From Rattus norvegicus (lineage: Eukaryota; Chordata; Mammalia; Rodentia; Muridae): a stretch of 64,000 nucleotides of DNA. The DNA is taken from assembly GCF_036323735.1 (NCBI RefSeq), contig NC_086027.1:91641662-91705661 (forward strand), in the 5' to 3' direction. Every line of letters begins with the position of its first letter. Position 1 is the stretch's first letter. A model generated the notes under the pieces. It ran no database searches. It was not told the DNA's origin and worked only from the letters and a program-made list of their open reading frames with translations. A program made the translations under genes and the position numbers. Below, piece by piece: positions 1 to 11,355 of the stretch.

Positions 1-180
1 CCCTGGAAGCTCTGGTTGCTTGACATTGTTGTTCATAAGGGGTCTCGAGCCCCTTCGAGCTCTTCCAGTTCTTTCTCTGGTTCCTTCAATGGGGTCCTAT
101 TCTCAGTTCAGTGGTTTGCTGCTGGCATTCGCCTCTGTATTTGCTGTATTCTGGCTGTGTCTCTCAGGAGAGATCTACAG
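1..180 (-). mobile_element. L1 (LINE-1) 3'-region fragment, cut by window edge
   Basis: Antisense rat-type L1 sequence (ggtctcgagccccttc..agctcttccag), matching the copies at 6850-6955 and 60285-60450. It ends near 180. Confidence 0.85.
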
Positions 181-1200
181 AGGATAGCTTTTCTATAGCC
201 TCTCTGCTCGGTGGTCACCATGCAAAATGCCTTTCTAAATCCATTTTCAAAATCCGATTGTGAGGCCACCCTAAGAGAAAAAACAGTGCTCTAGACCGAA
301 GGCAGGTCCAGAAGTCGCACAGTCTGGGCACAGAGCATCCCCTACCATTTCTCCTCAGACAATGAACACATGACAAATGAGAACGTCTAAACCCAGAGTC
401 AGAAAAACTGTGTGGCTTCATTGGAATGAGGTATTTCTTAAGCATATGGGCTCTTTCTGTGTACAATGCTCACCATCCTGTGTGGCTAGTATTCTGTCAT
501 CCAAACTCTGGGAGGCCTAAGAGTGATTACCCACTTTCTGCAGGCAGAGAGCTTTGTTTGGTTGTTTGGTTGGTTGTTTTCTGCTTTTGCTTTAAACAGA
601 AGGCTTCCTGGGCCCTCTGAGACCCCACTCCACCTCCATATTTGCTGTGGTATCTGATGAGACAGGACCTAGAAGCATCAGCCCCATGAGGAGAATGAGT
701 TTTGAGGAGGAAGATGGGTTTTGAGGATGGTGGATCTCTCCTCTGAGGGTGACTTAATAATTTCCCTGATGAGTTCAGAGCATCCTCTTAGATAGATGAC
801 ACAGCCACTAACCTAGAAACCTAGGGTCCCTTTCAACTGAGATTCAGACCAATGGTGGCCACAGCAGATGGTGGAAGCTACATCCTTAGGACAGGTTCTG
901 CCAGATTTGGCCACAAGGAGCCTTCCCTTACAGGTGTCATGAGAAATAGAAGGGAGGAAAATGTCTATGGGCAGATACACCTCCATAGTATGCCTATTCC
1001 AGGACCGGCTGCTCTTAGAGACAGGTATCGGTTCTTCCAAATATACAGTGAGAGGGATGGACAAACTGAAAAACAACTGACTTAATGACTAGGCTTTCTG
1101 ACAGGGGAATATACAGGAGGAATTCAAGGTTTTCCTGTAGAAACTAATAAACAACAACAAGGAAAGGAGTCATGTGCTCCCCTTGGCTCTCCTCAGCATT
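181..1200. other. Upstream region of copy 1, no other feature
   Basis: Unique-looking sequence with only short open frames on both strands; nothing recognised before the core promoter. Confidence 0.5.
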
Positions 1201-1202
1201 GG

Positions 1203-1298
1203 TACTTAAGGGGCTCCCCCTGCAGGAGGAGCATCACATCTCCCTGTCCTCTCCTAAGTCTCTCTCCTCACTGCACCTGAGTCCTCTCTACTGACACC
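1203..1298 (+). promoter_or_regulatory. Core promoter and 5' UTR of copy 1
   Basis: TATA-like TACTTAAGG at 1203-1211 runs straight into GGGGCTCCCCCTGCAGGAGG, a block repeated before all five cluster genes. A start site about 30 bases downstream, near 1233, gives a 5' UTR of about 65 bases. The CTCCTCACTGCACCTGAGTC leader is shared with the other copies. Confidence 0.75.
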
Positions 1299-1628
1299 AT
1301 GGGTTGCTGTGGTTGTGGAGGTTGTGGTGGCTGTGGTGGCTGCGGTGGCTGCGGTGGCTGTGGTGGCTGTGGCAGCTGTGGCGGCTGTGGCGGCTGCGGT
1401 GGCTGTGGCGGGTGTGGCGGCTGCGGTGGCTGCTGCGGTGGCTGCTGTGGTGGCTGCTGTGGCTGTTGCAGGCCTGTGGTCGTCTGCTGCTGCCGCCGCT
1501 GCTGCTGCAGCTCCTGCGGCTGTGGCTCCTGTGGCTGTGGCTGTGGCTGTGGGAAGGGATGTTGTTGCCAGCAGAAGTGTGGCTGCTGCCAGCAGAAGTG
1601 TGGCTGCAAGAAGCAGTGCTGCTGCTAG
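1299..1628 (+). CDS. KRTAP28/SCYGR-family Cys-Gly-rich protein, copy 1 (109 aa)
   Basis: Intronless gene for a small, extremely Cys/Gly-rich protein of the family called SCYGR in human and Krtap28 in mouse. By family knowledge it is thought to act like high-glycine keratin-associated proteins, cross-linked by disulfides into the hair keratin matrix. Visible layout: MGCCGC start; GGC tripeptides interrupted by one GSC near residue 25; GGCC/GCC spacers; RPVVVCCCRR from residue 58; SSCGCGSCGCGCGCGKG; two QQK units; a KCGCKKQCCC end. There is no signal peptide or membrane segment. The start sits in a strong Kozak context (gacaccATGG), about 95 bases after a TATA-like box, and AATAAA follows the stop by about 350 bases. 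All six frames are open here because the sequence is low complexity. Strand is set by the promoter, the poly(A) signal and the shared tail. It is the shortest of the five copies. The exact orthologue cannot be assigned. Confidence 0.9.
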   Translation: MGCCGCGGCGGCGGCGGCGGCGGCGSCGGCGGCGGCGGCGGCGGCCGGCCGGCCGCCRPVVVCCCRRCCCSSCGCGSCGCGCGCGKGCCCQQKCGCCQQKCGCKKQCCC

Positions 1629-1981
1629 AGTCAGCTGCTCTGCTTCTGCCCAGGAGAATAGGGGGCCATACTGTGACCTGCTGCATTTCCCCCGTCTTCC
1701 CTTCATCCATCTATCACCGTCTTATCTCCTTGTGCCTTGTGAACCTCAAGCTTTGTCTAGCTCTGCATGCGTCTACCCAGACCACAGGAGACAGATGCAC
1801 AACCAAAGACCCGATCAGGTGAGCTAATTGGATGTAGCCAGAGCCAGCTAGGAACCCTGACCTTACATAGGGCAGGCTCTGTAAGTCTTTAATCTTTTCT
1901 AAGTATTCAGACTTATATTTAGTCGCTTTAATGTTTTCTGACTGTACTTGGTGCTTTTCACATTCATGCCTTAAATTCCCT

Positions 1982-1987
1982 AATAAA
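1982..1987 (+). promoter_or_regulatory. Polyadenylation signal of copy 1
   Basis: AATAAA about 355 bases after the stop, followed by a GTGTGATG stretch. The local context resembles the sequence around the poly(A) signals of the 21-kb and 29-kb copies. Confidence 0.7.
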
Positions 1988-2009
1988 ATAACTTGACACG
2001 CCTCAAAAC

Positions 2010-2673
2010 TCTCTTCCCGTGTGATGCTTTCATCCGCCGCATTGCCAACTCTCTGTCCCCTGCATTGCCAGTCTCATTCTGATGCCCTCACTCCTGCCTC
2101 CTCTTCACACTGGCCCCCGACCACCAACATGCGTCTCTGCTGGTTAGACAAGAGCAGCCCGTGTGCTGCCGCCCAGGATAACATTTCCCCAGTGGTCTCT
2201 GTGGCCAAGGGTTGTCCCCTACATCTTTCTTAAATAAACAATGAAGAGTGGGGCTGAAAGGAAGGGGGATGTGTGCAGCTTTGACCCAGTAGCATTTGGC
2301 AGGGAGTGGGGAGGGGGGTGGGTGGATGATGGGTGGGGGTGTCACGTGACTCTGATCTCAGTTGGTGTCTGTGGATCACCTCTCTCATCTGCTGAGTTCA
2401 CAGGCAAACCTCATAGGCGAATCTCATGAGAGACCTGTATCTCTTCCCAACCCACCAACTCTCTATGGTCCTCCAGAAGGTGGAAGCCCGCTTTGATGTC
2501 TAAATCCCATGTCGAGCCCAACTCACCAACCATGCAATGCACAGGCCCCTCTTCCCTTTTGCATCCTGACTCTGTACAGTTCAGAAAGGAGGAGAAGGAG
2601 TGAAGTTTCCCTGGGCCCTTCTTTCTCCACACAAGTATCTGTTCTTCCAACAAACCTAAAGAGGCAGGCAGTG
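2010..2673. other. Intergenic, nothing recognised
   Basis: No gene or named repeat seen; short open frames are unsupported. Confidence 0.45.
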
Positions 2674-2825
2674 GCAGGCAGTGGTGGTACACTCTTTAAT
2701 TTCAGCACTCGGGATACCAATCTGAGTTTGAGGCCAGTCTGACCTATAGAGCAAGTTCCAGGACAGCCAGGGCTACCTAGATTGACCCTGTCTTGAAAAA
2801 CAAAACAAAACAAAACAACAAAAAG
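2674..2825 (+). mobile_element. B1 SINE
   Basis: B1-type body (gtggtggtacactctttaat ... ttgaggccagtctgacc ... gacagccagggct) with a caaaa-rich tail. Confidence 0.85.
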
Positions 2826-3228
2826 GAGGCTGAGGCTGGAGCAATAAAGAAACTGAAAGAATTAGTGAAGTCAGTCTGTTGGAACCCCGGGTTTCTCTTC
2901 CTCCAAGCTCTGCCCACGCTGCTTCCTACACCATTAAGCATTTGAGTTCGGAACTGTTCCAACTTCTTACTTCCTCCTCCCCATTTCCCGCCCTCCCAAG
3001 TTTCATGCATGCGTGTGCTGTCATGTTGCCCTTCCCTACCCAACCACGTGTCCTTTGGGTCTCTCCCCGTAGTAGAAGCCACACTGTAACTACTTCCTCC
3101 TCATCTCAGAAGAAGTTCGGGGCTCACACGAGTGCACTACTGCTTTTGACTTAGCAGGGTGGGTGGTATGGGGTGGGGACAGCTGTTATCGGTACCTCAC
3201 AGGTGCATGCTTAATCTAGAAGAATAGA

Positions 3229-3370
3229 TTCTTTTGTTTTCCTTTTGAGACAGACTTTCATGTAGCCCGGGCTGGCCCCTAACTCCCTGTATGAATGAAC
3301 CTGGACTCCTGATCCTCTTGCCATTACTTCCCAAGTACTAGGATGACAGGGATGCACCACCACGTCCCAA
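3229..3370 (-). mobile_element. B1 SINE, diverged
   Basis: Antisense B1: ttgagacagactttcatgt, gggctggcccctaactcc, aagtactaggatgacagg. Confidence 0.75.
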
Positions 3371-3682
3371 GAGTCATCTTTTCCTTTCAAAATAATGGCC
3401 CTAGGCATATGCTCTGCCGCTGAGCTACATCGACAGCCGTAAGAGTTTCCTTCAACTTGCTCTTCCAGATTCCAAGGTAGATGCGTAGGAGACATTCTTG
3501 AGATGGTGTGACTGTAGCTAGATTTCAAAGGCATGGCCCTTCTGTCTCCTATACCAAAGGCCGTTTAGGGGTGTCGTGATTTTAGCCGGCATCCCATCTT
3601 CCTTCCCCTTAAAACCTCCTCTACTTTGGTCTACCCCAGGGAAGTGATCTCTCTCTTGGTTTCCTTAGTAACAAGTTGTCCC

Positions 3683-3765
3683 AGTTTTATTCTTGTTGCT
3701 GTGATAAAATATAACAAAAAGCAACTCAGAAGGTTACTTTGGCTCACAATTCTAGGTGATAACCT
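3683..3765 (-). mobile_element. MT-like MaLR LTR fragment
   Basis: ttgttgctgtgataaaatat...ctttggctcacaattc, a typical antisense MT LTR end, cut off where the next LTR begins. Confidence 0.5.
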
Positions 3766-3768
3766 GTT

Positions 3769-4110
3769 TGAGGGTTTCTCTTGCTGTGGAGAGACACCAT
3801 GACCCCGGCAACTCTTAGAGGGGAAATGGTTCATTGGGGCTGGCTTACAGTTCAGAGGCTATCACGTTGCCATCGTGGTGGGAAGCATGGCCGCACACAG
3901 GCAGCCAGACAGTGGTGGAGGGGGAGCTGAGAGTTCGACATCCTGTTTGGCAGGTAGCAGGAAGTTCGAATGAGCTCCTAGGCCTGGCTTGAGTTTCTGA
4001 AACCTCAAAGGCAACCCTCAGTGACACACTTCCTCCAACAAGGCCACATCTCCTAATAGTGTCACTTCTTATGAGCTGATGGGTACCATTTTCATTGAAA
4101 CCACCACACA
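3769..4110 (-). mobile_element. ORR1-like MaLR LTR
   Basis: Antisense LTR with agggtttctcttgctgtgg, gagacaccatgacc, ggggctggcttacagttc, cctccaacaaggccacatc and an end at aaaccaccaca. Confidence 0.7.
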
Positions 4111-4114
4111 AGCT

Positions 4115-5000
4115 ATCATTGCAGGGGAGTCAAAGTGAAAGGAACTTTGCAACAGTCACATCACACCCACAGTCAAGAGTGCGAGAGGTGATGCACTCGG
4201 ACCTACTACTCAGTTCATCTTCTCCTGTGCAATCAGGACAGTCCTCTAACAGACAGGTCCACTGGCCAATCTGATCTTGATGATTGTTTCCCAGGTGATG
4301 ATTCTAGAGAAAACTAATTGTCACCACCACTCGAGGTAATATATTGACTTTTATTACTGTTTCTTATGCACAAGAAGTGATACGTGGTTTATAGATACTT
4401 TGCACACACGAAAATATATGTATATATAAGATATGGGTATGGCTATGGACACACACACATATACATATCTATGTATACATATGTGTGTGTGTCCGATATT
4501 TTTCCCTGTTCTCTCCCAGTGATGTGTTTATCTGTTCAGGGTCTATAATGAGTCTCGAGCCCTTGTGCTCTCTCTGAGCTGAGCACTGAGGGTAGAAGAT
4601 GGTAAGTGTTGGCTCCTGGCCCTGCCAGGTTCACAACTTGCTGGGAAGACAAGCAAGTGTAAAGTATTGTGAACAAAATTTTCAGTAAGACTTAATGTGT
4701 TTGAGCATTGAGAATGGCTATGAAATTCCACTCCCATACCCATTTAGATGTGCCATCTTTGAGTTCTTAGTTTATCCACAGGTCGTGTCAGATATATAGC
4801 ATTCCTACCGCAATGTATAATTTACTTGCAGAAGAAGCATCAACAATTCAACAACCTAAACGTTGAATTGACTTTTGTTTCCAGCTTGACTCTCTACTTG
4901 CTTTATCGAATCAAACTTGATGCTGTAGGCAAACTGTTTTCTTTATGAGATCTACTTGGAAATACTAACGATGGCTAAGTTAAGTGGTTATACCTGCTGT
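4115..5000. other. Intergenic with AT/CA-rich simple sequence
   Basis: Contains a degenerate (TA/CA/TG) stretch at about 4415-4492; otherwise unique, no gene. Confidence 0.45.
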
Positions 5001-5382
5001 TTTGTATATCAACTTGACACAAGCTAGAGTCATCAGAGAGAAAGGAGCATTTCCATTGAGGAAATGCCTTCATGAGATCCAGATGTAAGACATTTTCAAA
5101 TGTGAGGGGGGAGGGCACACTGTGCCATTGCTGGGCTGGTAGTTCTGGGTTCTATAGGAAAGCAGGCTGAGCAAGGCAGGGGAAGCAAACCAGAAAGCAG
5201 CACCCTCAATGCTTCTGCACCCACTCCTGCCTCCGGGTTCCTACTCTGTGAGAGTTTCTGTTCTGACTTCCTTTGGTGATGAATGACAGTGTGAAAGTGT
5301 AAGCAGAATAAACCTTTTCCTCCCCAACATGCTCTTTTGATCATGGTGTTTCGTCACAACAATGGTAACTCTAGCTAAGACA
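5001..5382 (+). mobile_element. MT-like MaLR LTR
   Basis: Reads tatcaacttgacacaagcta, then aagcaggctgagcaaggcag, gtgtaagcagaataaacc (its own poly(A) region) and ends ctagctaagaca. Confidence 0.75.
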
Positions 5383-5649
5383 TGGTCTCCCCAGCCCTGT
5401 TATGGGTGTTTTAGAAGTGTTATTTCCTGAGCGTTTTACAGTGACTCTTTGAAGCATGTATTATCATTTCTGTCAGAAAATTAAGGTCTAGGAAGATTGA
5501 GGCATAGGTGACCAGAGCGGGGAAAGCCAATTCATGCAGGACAATCTTAGACGTTGTCAAAGACCCTTGGCTCCTAATTCCTTTTCACTTCCTCATGCCC
5601 TGCTTTCCTTTCAAGACACAGTCAAAGCTCTTCTTCAAAAAACGTTCCA

Positions 5650-5834
5650 GGGGCTGGAGAGATGGCTCAGTGGTTAAGAGCACTTGCTGCTCTTCCTAGA
5701 GGTCCTGAGTTCAAATCCTGGCAACCACATGATGGCTCAACCATCCATAATGGGATCTGATGCCCTCTTCTGGTGTGTCTGAAGATGGCTACAGTGTACT
5801 TATATAGAATAAATAAATCTTAAAAAAAAAAAAA
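5650..5834 (+). mobile_element. B2 SINE, full length
   Basis: ggggctggagagatggctca start, gatctgatgccctcttctgg middle, aataaataaatct end and A tail. Confidence 0.92.
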
Positions 5835-5842
5835 GCCTCCCA

Positions 5843-5950
5843 GGGCCAGGTGCAGTGGGCACACAGCTTTAAATACTGGTATTGGAAAGGCAGACACAGG
5901 CAGATCTCTGTGAGTTCTAGGCCAGCCAGGGCTGCACAGCGAGTCCCTGC
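5843..5950 (+). mobile_element. B1 SINE fragment
   Basis: ccaggtgcagtgggcacaca ... ggcagatctctgtgagttct ... ccagccagggctgcacagcg. Confidence 0.7.
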
Positions 5951-6540
5951 TCCCTGGAAAGACTCTCCCCTCTTATTATGTAATTGGAGGGAATTTGTCA
6001 ATTTAAGTCTTAATATTCATCAGTAATTTCACCTTGAGGCAACTTCTGCCTTAATTAAAGTCCACGTCTTTCCTTCCTTCTTTTTCTCTATTTCTTTTTA
6101 TTTTTCCTATCAGATTAGAGTAATTGAATGCACATTTCTTGCACTATCCGTACTATCTTTCACCGAATGAAGGTTTGACAAATCTTTTTGATTGGCCCTG
6201 GTGCTTCCCAAGTGGCTATCTTTCAAAATAGAACTGAAACAGGAAGTTGATTGGCAGGTGCCCAAAATAGCACCCCTAATGTATGCAGAGTAGCGACACC
6301 TGACCGCCTTCAGCCGGCATGCTGCCGGGTTTGAACCATGATTTATATAGATGTTTACCCTACTAACAAATAGGTTGCATGTTTAGATAACCAATGGCAT
6401 CCGGTGACCTTGGTATTATGGGTTGTCTGACTGGAGGTTGAGATTTTGGTCTATGGTCATCCTGAGATGAATTGATTGCTCACAGGCAGATAAATCTGGG
6501 CGCAGACACATTTGAATGGACTCTGGTCATCGTCTAATGT

Positions 6541-6960
6541 GATTTTTTTTTAATTAACTTGAGTATTTCTTATTTACATTTCGAATGTTGTTCCCTTTCC
6601 CAGTTTCCGGGCAAACATCCCCCTAATCCCCCTTCTCTTCTTTATGGGTGTTCCCCTCCCCACCCTTCCCCCATTGCCGCCCTCCCCGCAACAATCAAGT
6701 TCACTGGGGGTTCAGTCTTAGCAGGACCCAGGGCTTCCCCTTCCACTGGTGCTCTTACTAGGATATTCATTGCTACCTATGAGGTCAGAGTCCAGGGTCA
6801 GTCCATGTATAGTCTTTAGGTAGTGGCTTAGTCCCTGGAAGCTCTGGTTGCTTGACATTGTTGTACTTTTGGGGTCTAGAGCCCCTTCAAGCTCTTCCAG
6901 TTCTTTCTCTGATTCCTTCAACGGAGGACCTATTCTCAGTTCAGTGGTTTGCTGCTGGCA
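6541..6960 (-). mobile_element. L1 3'-end fragment with target-site duplication
   Basis: Antisense rat L1 3' end running from a T stretch at 6542 to ggtttgctgctggc. ATGTGATTTTT occurs at both borders (6537-6547 and 6960-6970), as expected of a 5'-truncated insertion. Confidence 0.85.
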
Positions 6961-6999
6961 TGTGATTTTTAAAGATGCCTTTGGATAATAAAGATTGAG

Positions 7000-7215
7000 A
7001 GCTGGGGACATAATTCAGTTGGCAGAGTGCTAGCTCAGCATTCCTGAAGCCTTCAGTGTGATCCTCAGAGATGCGTTCACACCCAGGCATGGTGGTTCAC
7101 ACTTGTATCCCCGCACGCAGGAGACAGGGGAACACGTTCAACCTCATTCCCAGCTATAAAGTGAATTTGAGGCCAGTCTTGTCTGGGCTGTGTGAGACCC
7201 TGTCTTAAAAAAAAA
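7000..7215 (+). mobile_element. B4 SINE (ID-B1 composite)
   Basis: ID-like head (ggggacataattcagttggc) followed by a B1-like part (ccaggcatggtggttcacac ... gtgagaccctgtctt) and an A tail. Confidence 0.7.
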
Positions 7216-8411
7216 GCAAAATAAAATTAATAGAATCAAAGTTCTTTTTAAGTGCAATTTATGTGGTAGTCTGGTTTCATACACTGAATAATTATAGGGA
7301 CACCTACACCGTCCTACGAGGGAAGGCATTGTTATTAGGATTAAGCATCAAAGTTTCAGATCTCTGGGCAGCCTCTGAGTGTACTGCATCTTGATTTCTG
7401 TAATTTCTGTCTGTCTTTTATTGGCTTTCTATTACCTGTCAGCTCTGTGAAATGACTCTAACACACATCCTCATGTCACGTTCATTGAGATCTGTCCTCT
7501 TCTGCTCTTTTTGGAGGGGGTGGATATCGTATTGGCATACAGGACCCTCTGTTCTTTCCCATCAGAGAGGCAGAAGAGGAACACCTTTTTTTTTTTTTAA
7601 TGAAAGAGCTTTTTCAGCCATTCACTTCTAAAACACAGAAAAAACACAGAGTTACTAACGGAGGATAAAAATTGTAATTCCATTTCCCTGTGAGTCTAAT
7701 CAAAAGCAGAATCTGGGAATGGCAGCTTCACCACTATCCAGGTACTTGCAACTGACAGAGAAGACATGGAGGCAGGGGAGCTAGTTGATATAATTCTCTA
7801 TACTTTTTTTAACTTGACTTTTGTACAAATATATTTGGAACATGCATATGACCCATAGAAATGCACGTTTCCAACTAATTGCATGGGAGATTGGCACAGA
7901 AAGAGAGGCAGTAAGTCATGCACAAAGGAGGACGTGTAAGGTTGGCTCACTTGTTAAAATTGGAAGAGGGAGCAGGAGCCACAGACTTTATCCCTTCTTC
8001 TATGACATCATTTGCATGGAATGACCCACCTTGAGGTCTGCTGATCTGGGGACTGTCTGATGTCCGATTAGATTTAGAGACATAGCAAAGTGGGTGTGTC
8101 AGGATTTCTTGGGATCAAGACTAGGGAACCCTGGCAAGGTCGATGGTTCAGTGGGTAAAAGAGCTAACTGAACCAGCATAACGACCAGGGTTGGAAGCCT
8201 GTGGGCATGAGTTTGATCCCATGATCCCCAGGTGCCTTAGCACACATCTATAAGCTCAGTACTTCTATACTGAGATGGAAAGCAGAGGTTGAAGAACTTT
8301 TTGGAAGCCCATGGGCCACCAAGCCTGTACACTCCACAACAGCAGAAACAAGAGAGACTGCTTCAGCGAGATATAAGGTGAGAACTAGCTCTTAAAAGTT
8401 GTCTTCTGACC
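7216..8411. other. Intergenic, mostly unique
   Basis: No gene. A diverged B3-like SINE (atggttcagtgggtaaaaga) lies at about 8140-8390. Confidence 0.4.
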
Positions 8412-8803
8412 TGTGGCTTGAATGGGAGTGGCCGCCATAGACTCGTCTTTGAGTGGCCGCCATAGACTCGTCTTTTTGAATGCTTGGCCCACAGGGAGTG
8501 ACATTATTAGGAGCTGTGGCCTTGTTGGAGAAAGTGTGTCACTGTGGGGATGGACTCTGAGGTTTTACATGCTCAAGCTATGCCCAGTATGGTACACAGT
8601 CTACCGCTGCCTGCAGGTCAAGATGTAGAACTCTCGGCTCTTTTTCCAGCACCATGTCTGCCTACACACCACCATGCTTCCCACCATGACAGCAAAGGAC
8701 TAGACCTCTGGAACCGTAAGCCAGTCCTGGTTGAATGTTTTCCTTTATAAGAGTAGCCCTGGTCATTGTGTCTCTTCACAGCAACAGAACACTGACTAAG
8801 ACA
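8412..8803 (+). mobile_element. ORR1-like MaLR LTR
   Basis: TGTGGCTTGAAT start, gtggccttgttgg, agatgtagaactctcggc, and an end at ctgactaagaca. A 26-base unit (gagtggccgccatagac...) is duplicated in tandem near 8427-8478. Confidence 0.7.
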
Positions 8804-8862
8804 CCTCAATGTGTACTTTGGCATGAGCTTGTTAGCACTCACAACATCACGACGTGTCACCC

Positions 8863-8866
8863 ACAC

Positions 8867-8902
<36 letters not shown>
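8863..8902. repeat. (CG/CA)n microsatellite
   Basis: cacgcgtgcgcgcgcgc followed by (AC)n; a possible Z-DNA-forming alternating tract. Confidence 0.9.
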
Positions 8903-8903
<1 letters not shown>

Positions 8904-8918
8904 TTTAAAAAAATTAGA

Positions 8919-9019
8919 GGGGTTGGGGATTTAGCTCAGTGGTAGAGCGCTTGCCTAGGAAGCGCAACTCCCTGGGTTCGGTCTCCAGCTCCGAAAAAAA
9001 GAACCAAAAAAAAAAAAAA
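8919..9019 (+). mobile_element. ID SINE (BC1-derived, rat type), full length
   Basis: Canonical ggggttggggatttagctca head with tRNA-derived box A and box B (ggttcggtctcc), a gaacc-interrupted A tail, and (A)nTTAGAG flanking both sides as target-site duplication (about 8908-8919 and 9014-9025). Strong rat-lineage marker. Confidence 0.93.
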
Positions 9020-9029
9020 TTAGAGACTA

Positions 9030-11170
9030 AGGGACCTCCTCATACAAATGAAACAAAAATCAATGAAGTCCCTTTCAGGTAAAGGAGTCAAACACTGGTG
9101 CTTATGAGAATGTCCCACTTCTTAGAGATATTCTGAGCAATGTACATGCTCTCGTGAAGATATAAATAGCATACGCTATGCTATCAAGTTGGAGCCTACA
9201 ATTATAACCCATTGTAGACTTGTGTCTAATGCATGCAAAGTCCCAAAACAAACAACTAAATCAAATAAAAGTAAATAAATTCCAAGGTAGTATTTTGAGA
9301 CAGAGACAAGTTTGGGACAGTGACATATTTCCAGGGAGAGGACAGATAGTGTTTCCATGTGAGTAGAGTGATGTCAGGGTAGAATGCCATTGACACAGAC
9401 TTGGCCAGGAGTGTTACAAATGGCAGCAGACACAATGCAGTGTGGTGGCTGGGGACTGAGGTGGCCTCCGGGGCTACAGATATTTGGCATGGGACCTCCA
9501 GGCAGTACCTGCAGGAGCTGTCCTCTGTCTGGTGCCTCTGCTTCCTCCCTCTCACTCCCTCACTTAAGAAGGGTCAAGAGCAGCCAGTTAGAGAGATGAA
9601 TGAACAGAGTGGTGGAGAGTGCTGTGTTTGCAGACATTCGGATCCCTCTGCACACTCCCAGAACGCTGATTCATAGGGCGGGAAGACTTTGAGGAAGGTG
9701 AGAGAAGGCACACAGCACACAGACAACCTAAATCCATCAACTGTTGAAGAACATATTTGCCTACTCAGGCTTGGACTGTTCCAGGCCAAAACATAGCCCC
9801 TTCCTTCAACAAACAAACAAACAAACAAACAAACAAACAAACAAACCCAATTCTTATTTGGTGTTTCATATCCCAAGTCCTGGTTCTCCTGTCAACCGTC
9901 TTTCCGAAACACCAGTTTTCACTGACTTCCAAACTTCTCATACTTCTTCAGCATGGTACCCAAGGATTTGTACCTTCCTAGTGTCCCTGTATTCCTAAGA
10001 GTGGGCTTTGTGTTCTCTCCAAGCTGGATGGTATGGGGCTGTCCGCCTCTCACCTTTTCCTGTCTCCAGCGGTACTATAGCACTGACGTGGAGGGTTTGA
10101 CAGTCCCCATCATGATTTTGTCCTTTTGTCCATAAAAACTCAAGACTGGCTATCTCCCCATTCTGTTAGCAGCATCCACCCAGTTGCTTATGGAGGTTCC
10201 TCTCTCACCTCTTCCTATCTTTATACTTACCTCTTGCCAGACCAAGAGCCTATGGGTTTGTCATGCTGTTCTCACAGTGTACCACAGAGCCACTTCCTGC
10301 CATGAGAAAGATGATTCAAGACCTACTGATTACGTGGAACACTTCCCCCAAGTTTGCACAATGGGGAACTATTGAGGAACATTAAAGTAGATGTCTGTGT
10401 GACTTTACAAAATGAAAATAGACAAACCCTGGAGTTGGAAACAGATGCACATCAGGAGAAGGAATGGCACATTCATCCTGTGATTCCTGACGCAGTTACT
10501 CAAGCACTTTAATCACAGTGTCTTTACCATGAAATAAGGATAAAAACCTATCAAAGAGTCAAAGGAAATGATGATCTCCCCAAATACAAGTGAATCACCA
10601 CCAACCGGAAGTCATCTGGTTGTTATGCACAGGGGCTCATCGACAAGACAGAGTGACTAAAACCAGGCAAATGTAGGTGGTCTCTGCCACGGTAGCGGGA
10701 CTGACCCTCTTTGTTATCTTTGTGGTTTGGAGAGTAATTTTTAGCAGTCACTTCTGACAGATGTCTTTGCCCCCTCTTGTCTCCTTCCTCCTCCTCCCCT
10801 TCCTCTTCTCCCTCCTCCTGTTTTTTCTTTTCTTTAGCTCCAGGACAATTTTATTAGCATTTCTCTGATGTTGCAAATCTCTGCAGCCATGAGGAGGAAG
10901 GAGCTGGAGACAGGAGAGAAAGCCTCATTCTTGAGTTGGGTTTGGAGATCAACAAGTAGCTCATGGCTGATAAGTGCCTTGAGGCGAGGTGAGCGCCTTT
11001 CAGGCACCAGGGAAAACATGAGCGAACTCTGTAAGTCCCGGAATGAAAGAATAATGAAATGAAAAGAGGGAAGCAAAAAAGAGACTACACTTTTCTGAAC
11101 TAGGACCTAGAAAAGTGGGTAGCAGCATGGCAGAGACTCCACTGCTGCTTGAAAATCTGAGATAAGGTTG
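9030..11170. other. Intergenic, unique
   Basis: No gene or clear transposon. Holds an (AAAC)n run at 9808-9846 and a CT-rich patch near 10775-10835. Confidence 0.45.
9808..9846. repeat. (AAAC)n microsatellite
   Basis: About nine tandem AAAC units. Confidence 0.9.
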
Positions 11171-11174
11171 TATT

Positions 11175-11290
11175 CGTCAACCCAGGCTGACGGAGACATT
11201 ACTGTGTACCTCAGGCTGGCCTAGAACCCGTTTGGTGATCCTTCTGAGTTAGGCCTCTGAACGTGGTGATTACAGATGTGAGCTAATACA
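11175..11290 (-). mobile_element. B1 SINE fragment
   Basis: Antisense: caggctggcctagaacccg ... ggtgattacagatgtgagc. Confidence 0.6.
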
Positions 11291-11355
11291 TCTAAGTCAC
11301 AGCAGTCATCTTTAAGACTTCTCTCAGAATAAAAATTTGCTCAAAGAATGCCCAG

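Noticed and set aside
8919..9019. Possible tRNA gene (box A and box B present)
   Set aside because: This is the tRNA-derived ID SINE: A tail, target-site duplication and no complete cloverleaf.
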